64,000 nucleotides of DNA from positions 248,001 to 312,000 of the forward strand of contig NZ_JAGGKE010000001.1 in the NCBI RefSeq assembly GCF_017873555.1. Direction: 5' to 3'. Source of the stretch: Halorubrum trapanicum. Its GTDB lineage: Archaea; Halobacteriota; Halobacteria; Halobacteriales; Haloferacaceae. Positions 50,974-59,400 of the stretch are shown in pieces (position 1 is the first letter of the stretch; every line of letters starts with the position of its first letter). The position numbers were made by a program, and so were the translations under genes. Below the pieces are notes generated by a model. That model saw nothing but the letters and a program-made list of their open reading frames with translations. It searched no databases and was not told the origin of the DNA.

Positions 50974-53268
50974 CTACAGGTCGGGGACCGTCATGTGGAA
51001 CCCGCCGTCGCGCGCCTCGACGAGGCACAGGTGGTACCCCTGCTTGCGCGAGAGCTTCACGAAGCTCGCGCGCTTCGACCGGCTGAACAGGCCGCCGCCG
51101 ACCGCGTCGCTCGCGGTCTCTAAGGCGCCCGGCTCGAAGAAGCTCTCCGTCACCGCGAACGCCCCGGCGAACGTCTCGTTCGAGGACGCGATGTCGCGCC
51201 CGTTCTCGACGAGCGACTCCAGCGTCCCCTCGGGCGTCGGGTCCCGGCTGTCGTTCAGGTCGGCGACGAAGAGGGGGTGGCCCATCCGGTCGCGCAACAC
51301 GAGGTCGAACGTCCGCTGCTCGCGGGTCTCCTCGCCGCCCTCGCGGAGTTCGATCGACACCGTCCCGCCGATCTCGGCGCGGTCGACCTCCGGGAGGGCG
51401 TCGTAGAGGTCCCGGAGCGTCCCCTCGTTGCCGGTGCCGCGGACCTCGAACGGGAGGTCCTCGACGAGCCAGCGGGTGAACCCGTACTCGATGGTGTCCT
51501 CTAAGAACTCCTCGAACGGTCGCCCGTCCACCGCGACCCCGTCGGTCTCGAAGCTCGTGTGGTGTTCGACCCGGAGGTTCTCGCGGAGCGCCTCGCGGTC
51601 GACGCTCCCCTCGTGGGCGTCGGCCAGCGTCGCGCCCTCCTTCGAGTCGTACCTGATGAACAGGTTCGTCCCGCTGCGCGCCTCCGCCGGGGTGAGCGTC
51701 CGCTCCGCGTCCGGGAGCCGTTCCTTCGCCTTCGAGAGCTCGCGCCGGAGCCGGTCGCGCTCCTCCCTGAGGTCCTCCGTCTCGGACTCGAGCCGCTCGA
51801 CCTCGTCGGCCAACTCGTCGCGCTCCGTCTCGACCTCGTCGCGTTCGGCCGCCAGCCGGTCGCGCTCGTCGGCGAGCGACTGGCGCTCCGTCTCGGTCTC
51901 CTGGAGAGCCGCCTCGAGCTTCCGGAGTCGCTCCGGGTCCGCGCTCCCCGCCGCGTCTCCGCCCGCGTCGCGCTTCGAGACCGCAGACGGCGTCGACGCC
52001 GACTGCGCGGTCGAGCGCGGCGACGGCGACCCGCCGTTCGTTCCCGATTCGTTCCGCTCGGACCGGCCGCGTTGGCCGGCCGGCCGCTTGCGCTGTGACG
52101 ACGCGGCGCGTCGGTCGTCGCCCGGTCGGGTCTCCTCGCCCGCCTCCGAGGGGTCGAGCGCCGGGATCGACTTCTGTTCCCGCCACTCCGCCTCCTCCGA
52201 GAAGACGTCCTCGGAGTCGGGCGTGTCTGGGGCGTCCGAGGCGGCGGCGTCCGAGCTACCGCCGTCCGAGTCGGCAGGGTCCGGGACTTCGGTGCCGCCG
52301 GCGGCGTCGGCGTCTCCGATCTGGACCGCGTTCGGTCCCGCTCCCGCATCGGCGTCCGGGGACTCGCCGTCCGCGTCGGGACCGTCGTCCGGGACGCTAC
52401 CGTCGTCGGTTCCGGTCGATCGGTCCGCCGTCGCCGGATCGCTGTGCCGGGACGACGCGGTCGGGTCGGGATCCGGACCGGCGCTCGGGTCGTCGTCTCG
52501 ACCGGCGCTCGGGCCGGGGGCGGCCGCGCTCGCGGGAGTATCGGCGTCCCCGCCTTCCGCCTCCGCCCCGTCGTCGCCAGCCGTCTCAGGGGCGTTCCCG
52601 AGGTCTCCCGACTCGTCGGCCGGCCCTTCGTCCGCGTCGCTCGCGGCACCCGAACCGGTCCGGTCGGTCGTCTCTGCCGAGTCCGCCGGATCGGTCGGAT
52701 CGGCGGCGCCCGTGTCACCCGTGCTGTCGCCGTCCGGGAGCGGGCGGACGTCGAGGTCGACCTCGTACACCGTGTAGATGCCGACCTCGTCGGCGGCGAG
52801 GTCGAACGCCTCCTCGCCGGTCTCCAGCCGCCTGGCGTTGCCGACGTACGCCGCCGCCATCGACTCGCCGCCCGTGTAGGCGACGTAGTAGTCGCCGGAG
52901 AGGACGTTCTCCGACAGCTCGACGTAGCCGGTGAACCCCCCCTGCGAGAGCTTGCGGTCGGCCTCGGTCAGCGGCGTGTCGTTGGTGTAGTACTTCGCCC
53001 GCGGCTCGCCGCCAAGCTCCTGCATCGCGAAGAGCACGGGGAGCGCGTCGTCCGGGGCCCGGTAGACGGTCCCCGAGGCGTCGGCGAAGTCGTCGAGCGA
53101 CCCGTCGACGACGCCGACGACCTTCCCGTCGACGAGGAACAGCCAGCCGGTCCCGTCGGTCGCCGCGCCGGAAAACCCGTCGCTGACGACCCGGCCGAGT
53201 CCCCCGAACCCGTCGGAGAACGAGCGGTCGTCCCACTCGGCGATCGCTTCCCTTCGCTGTGCGTCCAT
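50974..53268 (-). CDS. Large acidic coiled-coil protein of unknown function
   Basis: A 764-residue protein. Residues about 1-180 form a conserved alpha/beta domain (LFLVDGKVVGVVDG, AYTGGESMAAAYVGNARRL). About 180-450 is a long Asp/Ala/Gly/Pro linker, surely disordered. About 480-560 is a strong coiled coil (ERDEVETERDELADEVERLE). About 575-764 is a second folded domain with FDLVLRDRMGHPLFVADLND, reminiscent of nuclease-like folds, but no complete catalytic set is seen. I do not recognise a characterised family. It is probably cytoplasmic; the N-terminal domain and C-terminal domain look like the functional parts. Confidence 0.8.
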   Translation of the reverse strand: MDAQRREAIAEWDDRSFSDGFGGLGRVVSDGFSGAATDGTGWLFLVDGKVVGVVDGSLDDFADASGTVYRAPDDALPVLFAMQELGGEPRAKYYTNDTPLTEADRKLSQGGFTGYVELSENVLSGDYYVAYTGGESMAAAYVGNARRLETGEEAFDLAADEVGIYTVYEVDLDVRPLPDGDSTGDTGAADPTDPADSAETTDRTGSGAASDADEGPADESGDLGNAPETAGDDGAEAEGGDADTPASAAAPGPSAGRDDDPSAGPDPDPTASSRHSDPATADRSTGTDDGSVPDDGPDADGESPDADAGAGPNAVQIGDADAAGGTEVPDPADSDGGSSDAAASDAPDTPDSEDVFSEEAEWREQKSIPALDPSEAGEETRPGDDRRAASSQRKRPAGQRGRSERNESGTNGGSPSPRSTAQSASTPSAVSKRDAGGDAAGSADPERLRKLEAALQETETERQSLADERDRLAAERDEVETERDELADEVERLESETEDLREERDRLRRELSKAKERLPDAERTLTPAEARSGTNLFIRYDSKEGATLADAHEGSVDREALRENLRVEHHTSFETDGVAVDGRPFEEFLEDTIEYGFTRWLVEDLPFEVRGTGNEGTLRDLYDALPEVDRAEIGGTVSIELREGGEETREQRTFDLVLRDRMGHPLFVADLNDSRDPTPEGTLESLVENGRDIASSNETFAGAFAVTESFFEPGALETASDAVGGGLFSRSKRASFVKLSRKQGYHLCLVEARDGGFHMTVPDL

Positions 53269-53427
53269 CCTTGCGTTTACGTCGCCAACACCGACCCAAA
53301 TACCTTCCGGAGCGTGAGACGGCCGTCTGACGCCGGGATCCGCGGATTCGAACCCGACGACGGCGGTGCCGCGGCCGGGAGACGCTCCCGACGGCCCGGG
53401 ACCGAAGCCCCCGACCACCCGGACCGC

Positions 53428-53901
53428 TCAGCGCTCCACGACGGCGGCGATCGCCTCTCGACCGAGGTCGACGACGTCTTGCGGCAGGTCGCTCGCAGCG
53501 AGTTCGGACGACGTGTACCACCGCCAGCGCTCCGGGTCGACCTCGTCGTCGCCGTCGGGGGCGATCTCGCGGGAATCGACCCGCGCGTAGTAGAGGTGAT
53601 CGACGTGTTGGTGGCCCACCGACCCGTCCTCGTGGACGTTGATGTCGTGGAGCATGAGGTGGGCCGGCTCCGGAAGTCCGCGGGTGTTCGGTCCCGCGAT
53701 CTGTGACTCCGCGGCGACCAGCTCCGGAGTTAACCCCGTCTCCTCGCGGACCTCGCGGCGCGCCGCCTCGTGGGGGAGTTCGTCGCGGTCGACGTGGCCG
53801 CCGGGCGGCAGCCTGATCCCGAGCCGCTCGTGCTCGTGAAGCGCGGTCGCCCCGTCGTTGACGATGTACGTCGTCGCCGTGAAGTGGCGCGTCGTCTCCA
53901 T
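53428..53901 (-). CDS. Nudix hydrolase
   Basis: A 157-residue enzyme cleaving a nucleoside diphosphate linked to some other group. The Nudix box is GGHVDRDELPHEAARREV followed by REETGL, complete in its Gly, Glu and Arg positions. ATG 53901 (METTRHFTATTYIV) starts at the first strand; an upstream start would add 45 low-complexity residues. Substrate cannot be inferred. Divergent from the cupin gene. Confidence 0.92.
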   Translation of the reverse strand: METTRHFTATTYIVNDGATALHEHERLGIRLPPGGHVDRDELPHEAARREVREETGLTPELVAAESQIAGPNTRGLPEPAHLMLHDINVHEDGSVGHQHVDHLYYARVDSREIAPDGDDEVDPERWRWYTSSELAASDLPQDVVDLGREAIAAVVER

Positions 53902-54010
53902 GTCCGCGGGTGGCGACGCGCCGCCTTCGCGGTTTCGGCTCGCGCCGCCGCCGGAACGACCCTCGACTTCCCGCCCGAACGCCTTTGGCGGACCTGTGTG
54001 ACCGAAGGGT

Positions 54011-54514
54011 ATGCCACCGATCAACGCGGACGACATGTCGTGGACGACGCCGGACGCCGCGGCCGCCGACTGGCGACGGAAGCAGTTGGGCGCGGCCGCT
54101 GGGAGCGAGGACTTGGGGTGTAGCCTCTACGAGCTTCCGGCGGGGGAACGCTCGTGGCCGTACCATCATCACACGGCCAACGAGGAGGCCCTGTACGTCC
54201 TCGCGGGCGAGGGAACTCTCCGGCTCGACGGGGAGACGTATCCGCTTCGCCCCGGAGAGTACGCCGCGTTCCCCGCCGACGAGACGGGCGCGCACCGCGT
54301 GGTCAACGACGGCGACGAGCCGCTTCGGTACCTCGTCGTCTCGACGATGCACGAGCCGGACGTGACCGTGTACCCGGACTCGGGGAAGTTCGGCGTGTAC
54401 GTCGGTTCGCCGCCGGGCGGCCGCGGGGAGCGGTCGCTGTCGGGGTACTACCGGATCGGCGACGACGTGGACTACTGGGACGGCGAGGGCGACGACGGCG
54501 AAACGGGCGATTGA
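54011..54514 (+). CDS. Cupin-domain protein
   Basis: A 167-residue single cupin. Motif 1 is YHHHTANEEALYVLAGEG (His pair and Glu as metal ligands), motif 2 is PGEYAAFPADETGAHRVVND. The C-terminal part (PDSGKFGVYVGSPPGG) resembles haloarchaeal cupins of unknown function. It is divergent from the Nudix gene with a 109-base gap. It may be a sugar-nucleotide or small-ligand protein; no reaction can be named. Confidence 0.88.
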   Translation: MPPINADDMSWTTPDAAAADWRRKQLGAAAGSEDLGCSLYELPAGERSWPYHHHTANEEALYVLAGEGTLRLDGETYPLRPGEYAAFPADETGAHRVVNDGDEPLRYLVVSTMHEPDVTVYPDSGKFGVYVGSPPGGRGERSLSGYYRIGDDVDYWDGEGDDGETGD

Positions 54515-54562
54515 AAACGGAACGGACTCCGAACGTCACGACGCCCGGAAGCCGAGGGCGCG

Positions 54563-55540
54563 TCAGTTCAGCGCGACCGAGTCCTCGGCCTCGAGGAGCT
54601 CGTGGTACCGGTTCCGGATGGTGACCTCGCTGATGTTCGCGACCTCGCTGACCTCGCTCTGGGTCACCTTCTCGTTGACGAGCAGCGAGGCGGCGTAGAC
54701 GGCGGCCGCGGCGAGCCCGACCGGCGACTTCCCGGAGTGGATCCCCTGCTCTTTCGCCGTGTCGAGGAGGCTGCGGGCGCGCCGCTCGGCCTCGTCGGAG
54801 AGGCCGAGGTCGGAGGCGAACCGCGGGACGTAGCTCTCGGGGTCGGCGGGCTGGATCTCCAGCTTCAGCTCGCGGACGACGTAGCGGTACGTCCGCGCGA
54901 TCTCGTCCTTCTCGACCCGAGAGACGGCAGCGATCTCGTCGAGGCTGCGCGGCGTCCCCGCCTGCCGGGCCGCGGCGTACAGCGACGACGTCGAGACGCC
55001 CTCGATGGAGCGACCGGGCAGGAGGTCCTCGTCGAGCGCGCGGCGGTAGATGACGGAGGCGGTCTCGCGGACGTTGTCGGGGAGTCCGAGGGCGCTGGCC
55101 ATGCGGTCGATTTCGCCGAGCGCCTGCTTGAGGTTGCGCTCCTTGGAGTCGCGGGTACGGAACCGCTCGTTCCAGGTGCGCAGCCGCTGCATCTTCTCGC
55201 GCTGGCGGCTGGACAGCGACTTGCCGTAGGCGTCTTTGTCCTGCCAGCCGATGTTGGTCGACAGCCCCTTGTCGTGCATCATGTTCGTCGTCGGGGCGCC
55301 GACCCGAGACTTGCTGTCCTTCTCCTTGGAGTCGAACGCGCGCCACTCCGGCCCGCGGTCGATCTCGTCCTCCTCGACGACGAGTCCGCAGTCGACGCAG
55401 ACGGTCTCGCCGTGCTCCGTGTCAGTCGCTAACTGCCCGCCGCACTCCGGGCACCGCAGCTCCTCCTCCTCGCTTTCCGACTCGGTCTCGCTCTCGTCGT
55501 CGACGGTCTCTGTCGTGTACGTTCGAAGGTTCTCGCTCAT
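54563..55540 (-). CDS. tfb: Transcription initiation factor TFB
   Basis: Archaeal TFIIB homologue that places RNA polymerase at TATA/BRE promoters. 325 residues. Acidic N-terminal lead, zinc ribbon (Cys30, Cys33, Cys48, Cys51), B-finger/linker region (GPEWRAFDSKEKD), and two cyclin repeats (about 125-215 and 220-310) with the C-terminal HTH TQSEVSEVANISEVTIRNRY. Haloarchaea carry several TFBs; this one is complete. ATG 55540 follows a leader of about 50 bases behind a TATA-like TTTAAGTA box near 55620. Confidence 0.97.
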   Translation of the reverse strand: MSENLRTYTTETVDDESETESESEEEELRCPECGGQLATDTEHGETVCVDCGLVVEEDEIDRGPEWRAFDSKEKDSKSRVGAPTTNMMHDKGLSTNIGWQDKDAYGKSLSSRQREKMQRLRTWNERFRTRDSKERNLKQALGEIDRMASALGLPDNVRETASVIYRRALDEDLLPGRSIEGVSTSSLYAAARQAGTPRSLDEIAAVSRVEKDEIARTYRYVVRELKLEIQPADPESYVPRFASDLGLSDEAERRARSLLDTAKEQGIHSGKSPVGLAAAAVYAASLLVNEKVTQSEVSEVANISEVTIRNRYHELLEAEDSVALN

Positions 55541-55851
55541 TGGTTTGGTACGTGGAGGGAACAACGAAACCGAGAGACGATTCTCGGTGTTTTCCTCACC
55601 CTTAGGTAAGTGACCCAAATACTTAAACGTTTTCGTGTCTGGTGACTCAGAGACACGGCCGAAAACGGCGTGTACAACCCTGTACAATTCGGAATTGCCG
55701 ATGTGCCGAGCGGAGCACCGAGGAGTGCGAAACTGACGCGATCTGAGCGGGGACGTAGTATATAGGCGTTTCGCGAGCTGTCGCGGCGCTCAGGGTCGCT
55801 CGCGGTTCCGCGAGGACAACCGCTTTGAGCGTCGGCCGAACAGGGAGTGGT
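55541..55851. promoter_or_regulatory. Palindrome-rich region between tfb and an M24 peptidase
   Basis: 311 bases without a gene. CCGAGA (55570-55575) and TCTCGG (55582-55587) make a hairpin in the tfb leader. GTGTCT (55635-55640) pairs with AGACAC (55651-55656). TGTACA occurs twice ten bases apart (55671-55676, 55681-55686), followed by CAATTC-G-GAATTG (55685-55697). TATATAG near 55758 could start a rightward transcript. The density suggests regulated tfb expression. Confidence 0.55.
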
Positions 55852-57036
55852 ATGAACCGACCGCGGCTCGACGACCGACTCGCCGACCTCGAGGCGGACG
55901 GCTACCTGATCGACGCCTCGCAGGAGGACGCCAACCAGCTGTACCTCTCCGGGTTCACCGGTCCCGACCCGTTCCTCACGCTGTACGCCGACGGCGAGGT
56001 CCACGTCCTCGTCAGCGGGCTGGAGTACGGCCGCGCGACGGCGGAGGCGACGGCCGACACCGTCGAGCGTCACGCCGACTACGGCTACGAGTACGGCGGC
56101 CGCGAGGCCCGCAACGACATGTACGCGGAGTTCGTCCGCGACAAGGGGGTCGACTCCGTCTCGATGCCGCCGCGCGGCCCGGTCGGCACCGCGGACGCCC
56201 TCCGCGACCGCGGCATCGACGTCGCGGTCGACACCGACGACCGACTCCGAGAGGTCCGCGCGGTGAAGACCGACGAGGAGATCGACGCGATCCGCGAGGC
56301 CCAGCGGGCGAACGAGGCGGCGATGCGGGCCGCCGAGGAGCTGATCGCCGGCGCCGACGTGGCGGGCGAGGACGCCGAGGTCGGCGACGCGGAGCCGGGC
56401 GTCCTGCTCCACGAGGGCGAGCCGCTCACCAGCGAGCGCGTGGCGGAGGAGATCGAGGTGACTCTCCTGCGACACGGCTGCGCGCTCGACGAGACGATCG
56501 TCGCCGGCGGCGCGCAGGCCGCGGACCCGCACGACCGCGGGTCGGGGCCGCTGCGAGCGAACGAGGCGATCATCGTCGACATCTTCCCGCGCTCGAAGGC
56601 GACGAAGTACAACGCCGACATGACGCGGACGTTCTGCGTCGGCGAGCCGAGCGAGGCGCTCCGCGAGTGGTACGAACTCACCGGGCGCGCGCTGGACGCC
56701 GCGCTCGACGCGGTCGAGCCGGGCGCCACCGGCGAGGACGTCCACGCCGCCGCCTGCGAGGTGTACGAGGAGGCGGGCGAACCCACCTTCCGAACCGACC
56801 CCGAGACGGAGACCGGGTTCATCCACTCGACCGGCCACGGCATCGGTCTCGACGTCCACGAGTCGCCGCGGCTCGCGAACGGGGGCGAGGCGCTGGAGCC
56901 GGGCCACGTGATCACCGTGGAGCCGGGACTCTACGACCCCGAGGTCGGCGGCGTCCGGATCGAGGACCTCGTCGTCGTCACCGAGGACGGCCACGAGAAC
57001 CTCACCGACTACCCGATCCGGTTCGCGGCCGAGTGA
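55852..57036 (+). CDS. M24-family Xaa-Pro aminopeptidase-like peptidase
   Basis: A 394-residue metallopeptidase removing N-terminal residues before proline. N-terminal creatinase-like domain (about 1-130), then the pita-bread catalytic domain. Metal ligands: Asp in IVDIFPRS and ADMTRTF, His in HSTGHGIGLDVHE, Glu in VEPGLYD and VRIEDL. An acidic insert (EDAEVGDAEPG) lies at about 178-188. ATG 55852 chosen as the first residue with family resemblance. Confidence 0.93.
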   Translation: MNRPRLDDRLADLEADGYLIDASQEDANQLYLSGFTGPDPFLTLYADGEVHVLVSGLEYGRATAEATADTVERHADYGYEYGGREARNDMYAEFVRDKGVDSVSMPPRGPVGTADALRDRGIDVAVDTDDRLREVRAVKTDEEIDAIREAQRANEAAMRAAEELIAGADVAGEDAEVGDAEPGVLLHEGEPLTSERVAEEIEVTLLRHGCALDETIVAGGAQAADPHDRGSGPLRANEAIIVDIFPRSKATKYNADMTRTFCVGEPSEALREWYELTGRALDAALDAVEPGATGEDVHAAACEVYEEAGEPTFRTDPETETGFIHSTGHGIGLDVHESPRLANGGEALEPGHVITVEPGLYDPEVGGVRIEDLVVVTEDGHENLTDYPIRFAAE

Positions 57037-57103
57037 ATCTTCGGGCCCTCTGACCGGGCGAGGCCCCGGCCCGTCTGACCGCGATCGGAAGCCGCTTTGA
57101 CCC

Positions 57104-58306
57104 GTGTCGGCAACGACGACCGTGAACTGGCGGTACGAACACACGGCGCTCGCGCTCTGTACGCTCGCGTTCACGGGGACGATGGTGGCGCGGCTGGTCG
57201 TCAGCCCGCTCGTCCCGGAGATCACGACGCAGTTCGACGTGACCAACGGGACCGTCGGGCTGGCGCTCAGCGGGATGTGGCTCACGTACGCGCTGGCGCA
57301 GTTCCCCTCCGGCGTCCTCGGCGACCGCTACGGCGAGCGCCGCGTGATCCTCACCGCGGTCGGCGCCACCGCGGTCGCGTCGGTGCTCCTCGCCGCGTCG
57401 CCGTCGATGGTCGCGTTCGCGCTGTTCGCGGCCGCGCTCGGCGTCGGCGCGGGCCTCCACTACTCGGTCGCGACGACGTTCCTCACGCGGCAGTTCGACG
57501 ACACCGGCCGGGCGGTCGGTGTCCACGTTGCTGGCGGACCGCTCGCGGGACTGGCGGCGCCGCCGGCCGCCGCCTTGGTCGGGTCGCGGTACGGCTGGCG
57601 CGCCGGCGTCCTCCTCGGGGCGGCCGTCGCGGTCCCCGTGTTCCTCCTGTTCGCGTGGCGGGTCCGACCGACCGAACCCCTCCGCCCGGACCAGCCGATG
57701 GGCGAGCGGTTCGCGCTCGGGCCGCTCGTCGAACTGCTCTCGCGGCCGCGGATCCTCTACACGACCGCGCTGGCGACGATGGGCGCGTTCACGTGGCAGG
57801 CGACCGCCTCCTTCCTTCCGACGTTCCTGGAGGTCGGAACCGGCCTGTCGAGCGCGCTGTCGGCGCTCCTGTTTTCGGTGTACTTCCTCGTCCACGGCGG
57901 TACCCAGCCGGTGACCGGGTCGGTGTCCGACCGGATCGGCCGCGACGCCACCGCGATGGTGACGATGGCCGCCGGCGTCGTCGGCTACGGGACGCTCGTC
58001 GCGGCCGCGACGCTCGACCTGGGACTCCTCGCGGTGGTTCCGGGCGTCGCTCTCGTCGGGCTCGCGATGTCGTGGGGCGCGCCGGTCCAGTCGCGGTTCA
58101 TGGATCTCCTGTCCGACGCGGAGCGCGGCGCCGGCTTCGGACTCGTCCGGACGGCGTACATGGTCACGGGCGCCTCGGGTAGCGTCGTCGTCGGTACCGT
58201 CTCGGACGCCGCGGGCTGGGCAGTCGCGTTCGGGCTGCTCGCCTGCGTGATGGCGCTCGGGCTGGCGACGCTGTCGGCGAACCGCCTGCTGGGTCTGGGG
58301 TACTGA
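57104..58306 (+). CDS. Major facilitator superfamily transporter
   Basis: A 400-residue 12-helix transporter. The A-motif after helix 2 reads GVLGDRYGERRVIL and the related motif after helix 8 reads GSVSDRIGRDATAM. GTG 57104 (MSATTTVNWRYEHT) or GTG 57122 could start it; both precede helix 1. Substrate unknown; no binding partner beside it. It follows the M24 peptidase by 67 bases and may share its transcript. Confidence 0.92.
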   Translation: MSATTTVNWRYEHTALALCTLAFTGTMVARLVVSPLVPEITTQFDVTNGTVGLALSGMWLTYALAQFPSGVLGDRYGERRVILTAVGATAVASVLLAASPSMVAFALFAAALGVGAGLHYSVATTFLTRQFDDTGRAVGVHVAGGPLAGLAAPPAAALVGSRYGWRAGVLLGAAVAVPVFLLFAWRVRPTEPLRPDQPMGERFALGPLVELLSRPRILYTTALATMGAFTWQATASFLPTFLEVGTGLSSALSALLFSVYFLVHGGTQPVTGSVSDRIGRDATAMVTMAAGVVGYGTLVAAATLDLGLLAVVPGVALVGLAMSWGAPVQSRFMDLLSDAERGAGFGLVRTAYMVTGASGSVVVGTVSDAAGWAVAFGLLACVMALGLATLSANRLLGLGY

Positions 58307-58340
58307 ACCGGGAAAACGGCAGAACGAGGGGTGTGGCGCC

Positions 58341-58577
58341 TCAGAGCCGGTCGTCTTCGAGGCTTCCCGGGTCTTCGGCGGTGTCGAACATGTTGTTCTC
58401 GGCGCCGTCGAGCATCTCGTCGCGGCGCTCGTCGTCGACGACGCTCACGTTGTACGCCTCGATGCCGGAGGCGATGAGGTCCTCGGCGGCCTGCTCCTCC
58501 GAGACGAACTCCTGTTCCGCCAGCTGCTGAAACTCCGCGTACACGTCGTCCGAGAGGTTCAGCTCGAAAGTGGGCAT
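58341..58577 (-). CDS. Small ribbon-helix-helix-like protein
   Basis: A 78-residue acidic protein. Beginning FELNLSDDVYAEFQQLAEQEF, it looks like a CopG-type ribbon-helix-helix: one strand, then two helices, then an acidic tail. TTTAAA (58601-58606) is a good TATA box 24-29 bases before the ATG, so the gene is likely real. It could be a repressor or an orphan antitoxin; no toxin gene is adjacent. Confidence 0.7.
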   Translation of the reverse strand: MPTFELNLSDDVYAEFQQLAEQEFVSEEQAAEDLIASGIEAYNVSVVDDERRDEMLDGAENNMFDTAEDPGSLEDDRL

Positions 58578-58627
58578 ACCTCCCGTTCCGACCGGACGCT
58601 TTTAAATCGTTCCCTCGTCTCGGCGGT

Positions 58628-58675
58628 GATGTTCGCGGCGTGCGCCGAGACGAGAGTCGGGCCGGCCCGAACATC
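58628..58675. repeat. Inverted repeat upstream of the MIP18-like gene
   Basis: GATGTTCG (58628-58635) and CGAACATC (58668-58675) are perfect 8-base arms around a 32-base loop containing GGGCCGGCCC. It lies in the divergent gap between two unknown genes and could be an operator or mRNA hairpin. Confidence 0.5.
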
Positions 58676-58716
58676 TGCGGGGTCAGGGGTACCCCGGCGG
58701 GAGACGATGGTCGAGT

Positions 58717-59382
58717 ATGCCCAGCTTTCCGTCTCCCTTCGGGTCCGACGACGACGACCTGTTCGACGGGTACGACGAGTTCGTCGCCGCCGACCTCCCG
58801 CGGCCGGGGGAGTTCCTCGACGGTCACGACGTGCTCGACGGCGCCGACCACCTCGCGTTCCACCGGCTCACCCGCGACTGCTTCGAGGAGCGGAAGGTGT
58901 ACGACATGACGTTCAACTACAACCTCGCGCGGCTGAACCTCGACACGCGCCACGGGAACGCCGGGTTCCGCTACGCCGTCGAGCGCGGCGACCCCGCGGA
59001 CGCCGTCGGTCCCGCCGACGTCGACGGAGACGCCGTCGGAGACGACGGTCCCGAGGAAGGGGACCTCGGCCGCGTCCTCCGCGCGGAGTTCACGCCGACG
59101 ACGCCGTTCTGCCCGCAGACGCACACGCTGACGATCGGATCGTTCCGCGCGTGGAACGGGCTCGCCGAACGCCACGAGTACGACCTCGTCCGGGTCCGCG
59201 CGGCCCCGATGCACAACCAGAGCGAGGCGGTGAACGACCGGCTCGTAGAGCTCGAGGAGGCGTACCTCGAAACGGGCGACGTGGAGTCCGAGTCGGACGA
59301 CGGCGCCGGTGTCGGACCGAATCCGACGGGGGGAACGGGGGAGGCGAGCGCGCGGAGCCGCTCGACCGACGCGCCGTTCTGA
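58717..59382 (+). CDS. Haloarchaeal protein with a MIP18/DUF59-like cysteine motif
   Basis: A 221-residue protein. The first 60 residues are acidic; a conserved part (about 60-195) includes RVLRAEFTPTTPFCPQT with Cys132. This resembles the reactive-Cys loop of MIP18/DUF59 proteins (FTPTxPxCxM), which act in iron-sulfur cluster insertion. The flanking strands differ, and an acidic insert separates the halves. The tail is disordered. If the likeness is real it would be an iron-sulfur or scaffold factor; this is inference. Confidence 0.65.
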   Translation: MPSFPSPFGSDDDDLFDGYDEFVAADLPRPGEFLDGHDVLDGADHLAFHRLTRDCFEERKVYDMTFNYNLARLNLDTRHGNAGFRYAVERGDPADAVGPADVDGDAVGDDGPEEGDLGRVLRAEFTPTTPFCPQTHTLTIGSFRAWNGLAERHEYDLVRVRAAPMHNQSEAVNDRLVELEEAYLETGDVESESDDGAGVGPNPTGGTGEASARSRSTDAPF

Positions 59383-59400
59383 GCGGGATCGGAGGGCCGG

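Noticed and set aside
58341-58577. Toxin-antitoxin pair
   Set aside because: The small ribbon-helix-helix-like gene has no adjacent toxin-sized gene on its strand.
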